Shown one piece after another: positions 34,930 to 44,381 of a DNA stretch of 64,000 nt. This DNA comes from Mucilaginibacter geliditolerans (GTDB taxonomy: Bacteria; Bacteroidota; Bacteroidia; Sphingobacteriales; Sphingobacteriaceae), in NCBI RefSeq assembly GCF_014200495.1, contig NZ_JACHBY010000001.1:248001-312000 (forward strand), written 5' to 3'. The number at the start of each line of letters is the position of its first letter. The stretch's first letter is position 1. Made by a program: the position numbers and the translations under genes. Below the pieces are notes generated by a model. It searched no databases. It was given only the letters and a program-made list of their open reading frames with translations, and had not been told where the DNA came from.

Positions 34930-35760
34930 ATGTTAAGGATAGATTCGCATCAGCATTTCTGGAAATATGATCCGGTTGAATATGATTGGATAGATGATAG
35001 CATGGCTGTTATACGAAAGGATTTTTTACCGGGTGATCTGGAGCCTGTTTTAAAATCCAATGGCTTTGATGGCTGTATTATTGTTCAATCTCATCAATCA
35101 GAACAGGAAAATGATTTCCAATTAGCCAATGCCGATAATTACAACTTTATAAAGGGAGTAGTGGGATGGGTTGATCTGCAATCGGCAAATATTGGGGAAC
35201 GTTTGACCTACTATAATCAGTTTGAAAAGATGAAAGGTTTTCGTCATGTATTGCAAGGTGAGCCTCAACGTGATATGATGCTACAGTCGGCTTTTTTACA
35301 TGGCATAAGTCTGTTGAAGAAATATAATTACACCTATGATATTTTAATTTTCCCGGATCAATTAAAATATACAGCAAAGTTTGTAGCGCAGTTCCCTGAT
35401 CAGCCTTTTGTTATTGATCACATAGCAAAACCCAATATAAAACAGGCTGAAATAGCCGATTGGGAAAAGGATATAAAAGCGGTTGCCCAATTTGAGAATG
35501 TATTTTGCAAAGTATCGGGTATGGTTACGGAGGCCGACTGGCAAAATTGGAAGCCAGCTGATTTTAATCCTTATCTGGATGTTATAGCAGATAATTTCGG
35601 TACTGACCGCCTCATGTTTGGTTCCGACTGGCCTGTGTGCAAGATTGCTGCTGAATATGAGCAGGTAGCAGGAATTATAGCAGCATACTTTTCAGCTTTT
35701 AGTAAAATAGAACAAGAGAATATTTTTGGCGGAAATGCTGCCAGATTTTATAATATCTAA
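34930..35760 (+). CDS. Amidohydrolase-2 family lactonase (L-fuconolactonase type)
   Basis: The 276-residue metal-dependent TIM-barrel hydrolase begins with RIDSHQHFWKYDP, the HxH-like metal motif of the amidohydrolase 2 family. KGFRHVLQGEP, PFVIDHIAKPNI and LMFGSDWPVCKIA carry the later His and Asp ligands. Close relatives are L-fucono-1,5-lactonase, L-rhamnono-lactonase and the COG3618 group. In this operon it would open L-fuconolactone to L-fuconate. It begins one base after the mutarotase gene. Genes for the next steps (fuconate dehydratase, KDG-type dehydrogenase or aldolase) are not in the window. It is tail to tail with the PPK2 gene, 7 bases apart. Confidence 0.83.
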   Translation: MLRIDSHQHFWKYDPVEYDWIDDSMAVIRKDFLPGDLEPVLKSNGFDGCIIVQSHQSEQENDFQLANADNYNFIKGVVGWVDLQSANIGERLTYYNQFEKMKGFRHVLQGEPQRDMMLQSAFLHGISLLKKYNYTYDILIFPDQLKYTAKFVAQFPDQPFVIDHIAKPNIKQAEIADWEKDIKAVAQFENVFCKVSGMVTEADWQNWKPADFNPYLDVIADNFGTDRLMFGSDWPVCKIAAEYEQVAGIIAAYFSAFSKIEQENIFGGNAARFYNI

Positions 35761-35767
35761 TCCAGAT

Positions 35768-36646
35768 CTATTCCTTCTCCAGCTCTTTTTTGGATTCCCT
35801 TAGCTTTTCCATTTCATCTTTTGGCAATACAGGGTATTTCAACTTCAGGTTTTCAATGGTTTGTAGTATAATGGTTGATATGGCTATCCGCGTGAACCAT
35901 TTCTTATCTGCCGGAACTATAAACCAGGGGCATTCTTCTGTGGATGTTTTTTTTATGGCTGTTTCATATGCTTTCATATAATCGTCCCATCTGTCGCGCT
36001 CCAAAATATCACTTGCTGAAAATTTCCAGTTTTTCTCCGGATCGTCAATACGTTCCAAAAATCGCTGTTTCTGTTCATGTTTTGAAAGATGAAGAAAGAA
36101 CTTAATTATAACAGTTCCATTCACATGTAAATGCTTTTCAAAATTACGGATGCTTTCGTAACGCTGATCCCAGAACTTTTTATTGATATGCTTAATATCA
36201 CTAATTCCCGGAATGTTCTCTTTTAATACTAACTCCGGATGTACTTTGGTTACTAGTACGTTTTCATAATGGGAGCGGTTATGTATACCTATGCGCCCAT
36301 CTTCTGGCAGAGCTAGATAATGCCTCCATAAAAAGTCGTGTTTATAATCTTCAGGCCCCGGTTGCTTAAAACTGAATACCTGGCAGCCCTGAGGGTTTAA
36401 TCCCGACATGGTGTGGGCAATTGCACTATCCTTACCCGCTGCATCCATCGCCTGGAAAATGATAAGTAATGAATAGGTATTTGCAGCATAAAGCTCTGTT
36501 TGCAGTTTTGCTGTTTGCTTTATAAGATCCTTTAAAATAGCAGCCGCATCTTCCTTTTCGTAGTGGGCCGAGTAGGAGGTATCATAATCTTTTAACGAAA
36601 AATTTTTATCGTTGGTTATTTTAAATTGATCCGGTAAGCTTTTCAT
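35768..36646 (-). CDS. Polyphosphate kinase 2 (PPK2) family nucleotide phosphotransferase
   Basis: The 292-residue protein has the PPK2 core: Walker A variant FQAMDAAGKDSAIAHTMSGL, then QVFSFKQPGPEDYKHDFLWR, GRIGIHNRSHYENVLVTKVHP (the NRSHYE/lid region), FFLHLSKHEQKQRFLERIDDP, and WKFSASDILERDRWDDYMKAYE. PPK2 enzymes move phosphate between polyphosphate and nucleotides. The single-domain length and HNRSHYE motif fit the polyphosphate:AMP/ADP phosphotransferase group. It is cytoplasmic, encoded alone, with its promoter region between it and the divergent methyltransferase gene (167 bases). Confidence 0.9.
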   Translation of the reverse strand: MKSLPDQFKITNDKNFSLKDYDTSYSAHYEKEDAAAILKDLIKQTAKLQTELYAANTYSLLIIFQAMDAAGKDSAIAHTMSGLNPQGCQVFSFKQPGPEDYKHDFLWRHYLALPEDGRIGIHNRSHYENVLVTKVHPELVLKENIPGISDIKHINKKFWDQRYESIRNFEKHLHVNGTVIIKFFLHLSKHEQKQRFLERIDDPEKNWKFSASDILERDRWDDYMKAYETAIKKTSTEECPWFIVPADKKWFTRIAISTIILQTIENLKLKYPVLPKDEMEKLRESKKELEKE

Positions 36647-36813
36647 AAGATAGAATGGTTACTAAGCAGTGATCATGAGTTTATATTCTACGTAGATCAC
36701 AATAGTAAATATACCATTCGTTTTTTAAAATTGTATATCGGATTGGGGTATTATACAAGAAGTCCCGGTAGTTTTAATAAATTGTTACTTTAGAGACCAA
36801 ATTAAAAGACGTT

Positions 36814-37440
36814 ATGATAAATGAAAACGAAAAACCCGAATTTTGGGAATCCGCCTTTATCAACAAACATGAAATGTGGGGATTTGAGCCATCAAAATCA
36901 TCAGTATTGACAAAGGACTTTTTTGTACAAAAGTCAGTAAAAAATATCCTTATTCCCGGCATTGGCTATGGGCGGAATGCGCAAATTTTCAGAGAGCATG
37001 AAATAGTAGTTACAGGGATTGAGATATCAAAAACTGCAATTGATATGGCCAGAAAACATTACGGAGCCGATATGATCATCTATCACGGTTCTGTGACCGA
37101 TATGCCTTTTGACAAATGCCTGTATGATGGAATATTCTGCTATGCCTTAATTCATTTGTTGGACGAAAACGAACGCGAGAAATTGATCCATGATTGCTAT
37201 AATCAACTGGCAGACAATGGTTATATGGTTTTTACGGTTATTTCAAAAGAGGCTCCAACATATGGACAGGGTAAATTTGTTAGCAAAGATCGTTATGAAA
37301 TATTCGATGGGGTTAGCATGTTTTTTTATGACAGAGAATCAATTAACGCAGAGTTTGGTAAAGTTGGATTATTTGAGATAACGGAAGTTACTGAGAACTA
37401 TCCATTCTTTTTAATCAAGTGCAAGAAAGGCGATCAATAG
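36814..37440 (+). CDS. Class I SAM-dependent methyltransferase
   Basis: The 208-residue protein has the Rossmann methyltransferase signature: NILIPGIGYGRNAQIF (motif I, glycine loop), VVTGIEISKTAIDMARKHYG (motif II with acidic Glu), GSVTDMPFDKCLYDGIFCYALIHLL (motifs III-IV). The N-terminal FWESAFINKHEMWGFEPS resembles thiopurine/TehB-like methyltransferases of Bacteroidota. The substrate is unknown; detoxification of a small molecule is usual for this type. No operon partner: 388 bases without a clear gene follow. Confidence 0.8.
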   Translation: MINENEKPEFWESAFINKHEMWGFEPSKSSVLTKDFFVQKSVKNILIPGIGYGRNAQIFREHEIVVTGIEISKTAIDMARKHYGADMIIYHGSVTDMPFDKCLYDGIFCYALIHLLDENEREKLIHDCYNQLADNGYMVFTVISKEAPTYGQGKFVSKDRYEIFDGVSMFFYDRESINAEFGKVGLFEITEVTENYPFFLIKCKKGDQ

Positions 37441-37828
37441 TATAAATGATGACCCCGATAACATTAGGAAGGCAGTTATAAAGGTAACGTTTATTCTATT
37501 TCGTGCTGACGTTTTTAATACCCCAACATAATAAACGATATACTTTGAAAGCTAAGGAAATATTAGTGCAAAGCTTTCAGGATACTGCAGGACAAAGGGA
37601 GTTAAAGAAAAACACTTTAAAAATTTTGAGATTCCGGTTCAAAATGAGCAGAATAATACTGTCTACCTGGCCCTATTTTGCAAACCTAACGTATCCTCCT
37701 AAAAAAAATATCACCACAATGAGGATTTTACACAAATAAATATACCTTTGGCTCTTATCCTATTCTATTCCATTATTGACAGAATTAGGGTTTAGGGAAG
37801 ATGTCAAAACATAATAAAAATACGTTTG
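37441..37828. other. Gene-free gap before the GntR regulator
   Basis: A 78-codon frame at 37503-37739 has no family resemblance, poor composition and no ribosome site, so I do not call it. The only item of note is TATTCTATTCC at 37761-37771, a near match to two sites in the 749-base leader of the susC gene. It may be an autoregulatory operator of the regulator that starts at 37829. Confidence 0.3.
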
Positions 37829-38845
37829 ATGAGAGATATATATGACCAGATACATGAGCTTGAGGGTATACCCAGGCTAACAAAACACGAGCAATTTGTG
37901 CAGGGCATTATCAATGCGGTTGATAATAGAGTGGTTGTTGTAGGTGATCTGCTGCCATCAGTGAACAAGTTGATGAATGAGTTGGGTTTTGCCAGGGAGA
38001 CCATCATGAAGGGCTATAAGGAACTCATCAAACGTGGCATTGTAGAATCCCGTAACCGTATGGGCTTTTTTATTGCCAGTGCAGATACCGGACAGAACCT
38101 TCGCGTAGCACTGCTGCTTTATGCATTTGACACTTTCCAGGAAACCTTCTATAAAACATTTAAAAAACACCTTAAACCAGAGGTGCATCTTGATGTATTT
38201 TTCCATCATAATAATATCGACATCCTGGATACCATTATCGGCAACATACGCGGTAAATATGGTATGTATGTAGTGGCCCCAATTCCCAACCCCCGCACCT
38301 GTGATATTCTCAAAGGTATTCCCTCGAATAAGTTCCTGATGATTGATCGTTTTGAGCAGATGGAGGGGGACTTCTCTTACGTTACACAAGAGTTTGAGCA
38401 AGCTACTTATAAAGCTTTTTGCGAATTGAAAGACGTAATAACGCGCTATGATGAATTTGTTTTCTATTACCGCCCATCTACAGATACACCAATTGAAATT
38501 TTGCGGTCTTTTAAAAGATTTATTAAAGAATACGGTATAAAGGGAACCATACAAACGGAATACACCCCGGGCGCCATCACCAGGGGAAAAGTATACTTTA
38601 CAATCAATAATACCGAATTATGGGCTATGCTGAAAGATTGTATTGATAAAAAACTCGACCTGGGTACTGATGTAGGTATTCTGTCGCACAATGACGATAT
38701 GGTGAAAGAGATCATCTGCGGTGGTATTACCACTTATTCTACCGATTTTAGGTTGATGGCAGAAGAAGCGGCTTCGTTTGTAATGTCCGGTAAGTCGGTC
38801 AAAAAGATCATCCCTACAACGCTCATCAGGCGTAAATCGCTGTAG
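37829..38845 (+). CDS. GntR-type transcriptional regulator with LacI-like sensor domain
   Basis: From ATG 37829 (a TTG precedes it in frame) the protein has 338 residues. The first ~75 form a GntR winged helix: QFVQGIINAVDNRVVVVGDLLPSVNKLMNELGFARETIMKGYKEL and RGIVESRNRMGFFIAS. The rest (from ~90) is a periplasmic-binding-protein-like sugar-sensor domain (LRVALLLYAFDTFQETFYKT, DVGILSHNDDMVKEIICGG, LRRK-type end), the arrangement common in Bacteroidota regulators of sugar genes. It directly precedes the symporter gene (42 bases) and the SusC/D locus, and probably controls both in response to a sugar such as fucose or galactose. Confidence 0.87.
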   Translation: MRDIYDQIHELEGIPRLTKHEQFVQGIINAVDNRVVVVGDLLPSVNKLMNELGFARETIMKGYKELIKRGIVESRNRMGFFIASADTGQNLRVALLLYAFDTFQETFYKTFKKHLKPEVHLDVFFHHNNIDILDTIIGNIRGKYGMYVVAPIPNPRTCDILKGIPSNKFLMIDRFEQMEGDFSYVTQEFEQATYKAFCELKDVITRYDEFVFYYRPSTDTPIEILRSFKRFIKEYGIKGTIQTEYTPGAITRGKVYFTINNTELWAMLKDCIDKKLDLGTDVGILSHNDDMVKEIICGGITTYSTDFRLMAEEAASFVMSGKSVKKIIPTTLIRRKSL

Positions 38846-38887
38846 CGTAATTTCTGTTATATTATCAACACCGCATTTTAGTTTGAT

Positions 38888-40477
38888 ATGCTGCTTAGTT
38901 TTATTATTTGTACCGGTTTGGTAGCCTTGATCTCCTGGCTCAAAACAAGACGTACACGCCTTAAAACGGTTAATGATTATTTTTTAAGCAATCGCAGCCT
39001 TGGTTTTGTGTTGGTTGGCTCCTCTATTTTTTTAACCAACCTGAGCGGCAACCTGCTCATCGGCGAAAACGAGTCAGTATATATCAATAACATGTCTGTT
39101 ATGGCCTGGGGGATGACATCTATCCTGGCCATGCTCGTTGTTTCGGAATTTCTGCTGCCGGTTTATTTACGTATAGGTGCTATCACTACCCCCGACTTTT
39201 TAGAGCATCGTTTTGATGCAGTTACCAAGAAGATAGTATCTATTGTTTTTCTGGCCAGTTATGCAATCAACCTTATTCCCACTATTTTATACGGTGGCGC
39301 CCTGGCCATGAACGGCATATTCCACGTTAGTCAGCGTACAGGCTGGGATTCAACTACCACTTGCTGCGTACTCATTGTGATTATCGGCATTTCGGGTAGT
39401 TTATACTCTATTCTTGGCGGCTTGCGGGCCATGAGCATATCTGATACGTTATTAGGGCTGGGTATGATGACAGGCTGCCTGCTTATATCTTATTACGGGT
39501 TTAACTATCTCGGTCATGGCAATTTATTAAATGGAGTGAGGGTGATATTGCATCAAAAAAAAGAACATCTTAACGCCATTGGCTCAGCTACAGATGCGGT
39601 GCCCTTCACTACAATTTTTACCGGCATGTTACTCATGAACCTGTATTACTGGGGCATGGAGCAATTTATAGTTCAGCAAGCGCTCGCTTCCAAAAACCTG
39701 AAAGAGTGCCAGAAAGGTATAGCGTTAGCCTGCGTGGGTAAATTACTCTCCCCGTTAATTTTGAACTTGCCGGGATTGATTGCCGTGCATTTGTATCCTC
39801 ATCTTGATAATACTAGGGAAGTGTTTCCAAGGCTGATCTCGGATATTTTGCCCGGTGTTTTCCAGGGTTTTATGGCATCCATAGTTTTAGGTGCAGTTTT
39901 CAGTACGTTTAACGCCGGCCTTAACAGTTCAGGTACATTATTTATCATGAATATTTACAAGCCCTGGTTTGATAAAGCCGGCAAGCAGAAAAGCGATGAA
40001 CAACTGGTGCGAAGCAGTAAGATATTCCAGGTGTTGCTTACGCTGATGGGGTGTTGTATAGCGCCATTCATTATTTTCTTTAAAGGTGGTTTTTATACTT
40101 ATATCCAGATGCTGTCCGGCTTTTTCACTGTACCCGTCTTTTCCGTTTTGCTTGTGGGCTTTTTGACGCGAAGGGTGCCGCCTGTGGCTGTAAAAATTGG
40201 ACTGGCCTTTTTTATATTGACCTATGCCAGCGTTATCCTTATATTTCAGCCTCCAATGCATTACCTGCATGTGCTGGCTATATTGTTTGTATGCACAGTT
40301 GGTATAATGCTGTTGATAGGGCGACTGTTCCCGCTCAAGGTGCCTTATCAGCCAGAAAAGCATCCGGTAGTAGATATTCAGCCCTGGCGTAACCGGCATT
40401 GGGTAAGTGTGCTGCTCATTATCCTCATGGTACTCGCCTTTGTCTTGTTCTCGCCGCTAGGGATTGCCGGTGGGTAA
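38888..40477 (+). CDS. Sodium:solute symporter (SSS family)
   Basis: The 529-residue protein has about 14 membrane helices and the SSS pattern: NDYFLSNRSLGFVLVGSSIFLTNLSGN in the early helices (sodium/solute site), SGSLYSILGGLRAMSISDT, and the second-repeat AVFSTFNAGLNSSGTLFIMNIYKPW. It resembles SglT-like sugar transporters. It starts 42 bases after the regulator gene with no terminator between, so they are probably cotranscribed. Inference: it imports a monosaccharide released by the downstream polysaccharide locus, perhaps galactose. Confidence 0.85.
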   Translation: MLLSFIICTGLVALISWLKTRRTRLKTVNDYFLSNRSLGFVLVGSSIFLTNLSGNLLIGENESVYINNMSVMAWGMTSILAMLVVSEFLLPVYLRIGAITTPDFLEHRFDAVTKKIVSIVFLASYAINLIPTILYGGALAMNGIFHVSQRTGWDSTTTCCVLIVIIGISGSLYSILGGLRAMSISDTLLGLGMMTGCLLISYYGFNYLGHGNLLNGVRVILHQKKEHLNAIGSATDAVPFTTIFTGMLLMNLYYWGMEQFIVQQALASKNLKECQKGIALACVGKLLSPLILNLPGLIAVHLYPHLDNTREVFPRLISDILPGVFQGFMASIVLGAVFSTFNAGLNSSGTLFIMNIYKPWFDKAGKQKSDEQLVRSSKIFQVLLTLMGCCIAPFIIFFKGGFYTYIQMLSGFFTVPVFSVLLVGFLTRRVPPVAVKIGLAFFILTYASVILIFQPPMHYLHVLAILFVCTVGIMLLIGRLFPLKVPYQPEKHPVVDIQPWRNRHWVSVLLIILMVLAFVLFSPLGIAGG

Positions 40478-41226
40478 TCATACAATTCACAATATCGGGT
40501 ATTTGGTGGCTATTAAAAGATAAAAGATCTTATCTGGTTACTTTTAATATCTGTACTATTCTATACCTTAATTAAAAAAATATTTCCACGTTTGTTAACT
40601 ACTTTGCCAAACGCCGAAGGTAAAGGGCTTTTCAAGAATTTTTTTTAATAAAATATCTAGTCATAAAAAAATAGTGTAAATGATCTTATACTTTCAGTAA
40701 TGTGATTAAGAACGATTTAGCATTGAGTGTGTCGCCCGTTGCACCAATTTTTCGTGTATATAACTTTTGTCTGCACACATACAATTGAATATCCAGATAG
40801 TAGATGTTTAAAAAGTATAACGGAAAATTTGCAAAAGTCATTTTATATTTTCACTTTTGAATTATAGTATAGTATAGAATAGATAAACGTTTGTACTATT
40901 TGCCAATTATCAACCAGTTGCTTAAAGATTAGTGTTCTCCATTATATAATGTGTTGCTTGCAGCATACTGTAAAAATGGTTTTTTGATGTATAGGCACAA
41001 CCAATTGTTTGCTGCGAAGTAAATAAAGGCATTATGCGACTGGTGAAAGGAAATTATAGAGAAGTAATCAACCAAATTTTAAACCATATAACACCTCTTA
41101 CATGAACCGAAAAAAAACACCAGTCCAAGGAAAAACTTAAGGCGGCAACGTTTTTAGCCCAGCTTTAATACATCTTCCAGTATTTTCTACTAGTCCAAAT
41201 TAATCAAAACCAATTTAAATTAAATT
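40478..41226 (+). promoter_or_regulatory. 749-base leader region upstream of susC-like gene
   Basis: No gene is visible. TATTCTATACC at 40557-40567 and its inverse AGTATAGAATA at 40871-40881 (TATTCTATACT on the other strand) are an inverted pair 300 bases apart. The second lies in a run of overlapping TATAG units. A related site precedes the GntR gene. These are candidate operators. TTTG-rich stretches around 40850-40910 may hold the promoter, giving a long 5' leader of about 300 bases as is common for susC mRNAs. Confidence 0.35.
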
Positions 41227-44200
41227 ATGAAAAGATTTACTCATTACATTTTAAAGGATGGCGATATGAGGCAAGCTTTTTCCGGTGTTTGCCAAAAAAG
41301 GCAGCGTACGGCCGGTAAATACAAGCTTGCTTTGTTTCTTTTGATCCTTTTACCCTTATTCACCTTGAATACCTACGCGCAAACAATTACAGTCGGCGGT
41401 ACGGTATCTGATAACAGCGGGACCTTGCCGGGAGTCAGCGTCACAATCAAAGGCACAAGCACTGGGGTAAGCACTGACGTTAAAGGGCAGTATATGCTTA
41501 AAGTGCCTGGCAATGCTGTGCTTGAATTTAAAATGATCGGCTATAAAACGCAGGCGATCAATGTCGATAACCGGCAAACAGTTAATATTAAACTGGAAAC
41601 TGACAGTAAATCACTTGATGAAGTGGTAGTTGTTGGTTACGGTGCCCAAAAGAGGGTTAATTTAACGGGATCAGTTTCGACCATATCAGGAGAAGATATG
41701 ATCAAGCGACCGGTGGTAAACACAACCACTATGCTGGAGGGGCTTGCTCCGGGCGTGTCGGTGGTGCAGGGCAGTGGCGAACCGGGAAATGAAAATGCTT
41801 CGATTACAATCCGGGGCGTGGGCACTTTCAGCGGTGCTGGTACCTCACCTTTAGTATTGATTGATGACGTTCCCGGCAACCTGAACGACGTTAACCCTAT
41901 AGATATTGAAAGTGTCTCTGTATTGAAGGATGCTTCTTCCTCTGCCATCTACGGTTCAAGGGCGGCCAATGGGGTAGTTTTGGTAACGACAAAGAAAGGT
42001 AAAGCAGGCAAACTTAAAGTTGAATATGACGGAAATCTGGGTTTCTCCACTTACACTAAAATGTTTCAAATTGTTACCAATTCTGTCCAGTACATGAATA
42101 TGTACAATACAGCACGTATTAATTCGGGGCTTACCGACACAACACAACTATATACCGCAGCTGAAATTAACGCTTACGCGACGCATCCGAATGATCCTTT
42201 GTATCCAAATACGAATTGGTTACCATACCTTTTCAGGACAGGTACAACACAAACCCATAACCTGACGTTCAGCGGAGGCAATGATAAAACAACCTATAAT
42301 ATCAATTTTGGCTATGTAGATCAAAACGGTATTATGCGTGGGTTTGATTACAAAAAATACAATATTCGTACAAATCTGCAGTCCAAAGTAAATGATCATA
42401 TCACTTTTGGAACTAATATCCTGATGAAGTCAGGTATAACGGATGCAACGTCCAATGGATCTGAAGATATGTTCTTGTCAACATTATCACAAGCACCTAC
42501 TTATGGCCCTTATACGGCGGATGGCAGTGGTCACTATACCTATAAAACGTATCCGTTTGAATATAATAATAAGAACCCTGTTGCGGTGCTGGATGAGGGC
42601 TTATATCATGATACCAAGGACTATGAAGCGGACATCCAGGGTTGGGCAAATGTAAGCTTCAATAAAGATTTTTCATGGTATACCAAGGCTGCATTTAACG
42701 GAGAATTTGATACTTACAAAAACTTTGTTCAAAACATCCCTGAATATTATTATGGAACCGGGCAATTGGGTACAACTCTTGACCTGGGACAAGGCTTAAC
42801 CGTGCAGGACGAGCATACAATTTACTCCAATTTATTCAGTTACTTAAAATATAACCACTCCTTCGGTTCCCATACTATTATGGCACAGGCCGGCTGGAGC
42901 ATAGAACAAAGTAATTACGAATTTCTGCAGGCTTACAGGCAGAATTATGTGGATCCCGCCTTGCAGGAGATTAGAGCCGGTAGTACCGATCACATTACCA
43001 ATGATGGTACCAGCAACGGATGGGCGCTGGAGTCATGGTTCGGCCGTGTGGATTACAATTATAAGGAACGTTACCTGCTGGAAAGCAATATCCGTTTTGA
43101 TGGTAGTTCTAAATTCGCACCCGGTAATAAATGGGGAACTTTTCCTTCCGCATCTGCTGGTTGGAGAGTTACGGAGGAACCATTCGTTAAGGCACTTAAT
43201 TTAAATTGGCTCAGCAACTTTAAATTCAGGGGATCATGGGGACAGGTAGGTAACCAAAATATCAATGGAAGCCTTTATCCTTATCAGGCATTGTTGAATT
43301 TTACCGGTGCTTATTCGTTTGATAATCAAAGCTTAACTACGGGTGTTGCGCAGACACAATTGAATAATCCTCAATTGAAATGGGAAACAACAACCATGAC
43401 AGACATCGGCGCGGATATTACGCTGGTAAAGAATTTTGGTATTACTTTTGACTGGTACAATAGGGTCACTTCAAATATTCTTAGGCAATCCCAAATCACG
43501 GCTGTTGTTGGGCTGCAGGCACCTATTGTTAACGATGGAACGGTTGATAATAAAGGTGTTGAACTTGGTCTTACCTATGGCAATTCCGTAAAAGGGGGGG
43601 CACTTGAAGGGATGACCTATAATTTTGGCCTCAACCTGGATCATAACACCAATAAACTGGTGAAATATGGCGCGCCTGATATTTACGGTAACAGTATTAA
43701 TGAGGAGGGTTATCCAATCAATTCTTTTTATATGCTGAAGGTGGTCGGAATTTTCCAGAATAAGCAGGAAGTTGCAAATTCTCCTAAGCAATACGGTGAC
43801 AATACGCAGCCTGGTGACTTAAAGTATCAAGATACTAACGGCGATGGAAAAATTGATGATAATGATAAGGTGATTATTCCGGGCGTTGTTCCAAAATTGA
43901 ATTATTCCTTTAGTGCGAATGCCAGCTGGAAAGGCTTTGATTTGTCTGTGCTGATGCAAGGTGTATATGGTGTTAAATACTTTGTTAATGATTGGGGTAC
44001 AATCCCATTTGTGCAGGGTGCGCCACCAACCACCAACTGGCTGAACGCCTGGTCGCCCACAAATCCGTCTACAACAATGCCTCGTCTTTACTGGGGATTT
44101 AATGCGCCGCAAAGTCTGACCCGCCCGTCTACTTTCTTTCTGCAGGACGGTTCATACCTTAGGGTGAAAAACCTTGTGTTTGGGTATACTATTCCAGCCA

Positions 44201-44370
44201 ATATTACCAAACATATAGGTATTGATCGCCTTAGGGTCTATTTCTCAGGCGACAACTTGTTCACCTTTACGAAGTATCCTGGTCTTGATCCGGAACGCGC
44301 GGGAAGTGGTGACTTCCTGACCTATCCGCAAAATAAAATATATTCCTTTGGTGTAAATGTGACCTTTTAA
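41227..44370 (+). CDS. SusC-like TonB-dependent outer-membrane transporter
   Basis: The 1047-residue protein has a signal peptide (LALFLLILLPLFTLNTYAQ at ~35-52) and a CarboxypepD_reg-like domain at ~55-130 (VGGTVSDNSGTLPGVSVTIKG). A TonB box (SLDEVVVVGYGAQKR) comes next, then a plug domain with SVLKDASSSAIYGSRAANGVVLVTTKKG, and a long beta barrel. The C-terminus (GVNVTF) ends in the aromatic residue expected for outer-membrane insertion. There is no N-terminal sigma-signalling extension. It imports oligosaccharides bound by the SusD partner encoded 11 bases downstream. A ~35-residue stretch before the signal peptide is unusual but keeps the frame open. Confidence 0.95.
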   Translation: MKRFTHYILKDGDMRQAFSGVCQKRQRTAGKYKLALFLLILLPLFTLNTYAQTITVGGTVSDNSGTLPGVSVTIKGTSTGVSTDVKGQYMLKVPGNAVLEFKMIGYKTQAINVDNRQTVNIKLETDSKSLDEVVVVGYGAQKRVNLTGSVSTISGEDMIKRPVVNTTTMLEGLAPGVSVVQGSGEPGNENASITIRGVGTFSGAGTSPLVLIDDVPGNLNDVNPIDIESVSVLKDASSSAIYGSRAANGVVLVTTKKGKAGKLKVEYDGNLGFSTYTKMFQIVTNSVQYMNMYNTARINSGLTDTTQLYTAAEINAYATHPNDPLYPNTNWLPYLFRTGTTQTHNLTFSGGNDKTTYNINFGYVDQNGIMRGFDYKKYNIRTNLQSKVNDHITFGTNILMKSGITDATSNGSEDMFLSTLSQAPTYGPYTADGSGHYTYKTYPFEYNNKNPVAVLDEGLYHDTKDYEADIQGWANVSFNKDFSWYTKAAFNGEFDTYKNFVQNIPEYYYGTGQLGTTLDLGQGLTVQDEHTIYSNLFSYLKYNHSFGSHTIMAQAGWSIEQSNYEFLQAYRQNYVDPALQEIRAGSTDHITNDGTSNGWALESWFGRVDYNYKERYLLESNIRFDGSSKFAPGNKWGTFPSASAGWRVTEEPFVKALNLNWLSNFKFRGSWGQVGNQNINGSLYPYQALLNFTGAYSFDNQSLTTGVAQTQLNNPQLKWETTTMTDIGADITLVKNFGITFDWYNRVTSNILRQSQITAVVGLQAPIVNDGTVDNKGVELGLTYGNSVKGGALEGMTYNFGLNLDHNTNKLVKYGAPDIYGNSINEEGYPINSFYMLKVVGIFQNKQEVANSPKQYGDNTQPGDLKYQDTNGDGKIDDNDKVIIPGVVPKLNYSFSANASWKGFDLSVLMQGVYGVKYFVNDWGTIPFVQGAPPTTNWLNAWSPTNPSTTMPRLYWGFNAPQSLTRPSTFFLQDGSYLRVKNLVFGYTIPANITKHIGIDRLRVYFSGDNLFTFTKYPGLDPERAGSGDFLTYPQNKIYSFGVNVTF

Positions 44371-44381
44371 GAATTGATAAA

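Noticed and set aside
37503..37739. 78-codon open frame between the methyltransferase and GntR genes
   Set aside because: No family resemblance, no ribosome-binding context and a composition unlike neighbouring coding sequence.
37821..37828. TACGTTTG resembling a promoter -7 element
   Set aside because: It abuts the ATG of the GntR gene, so transcription would start inside the coding region.
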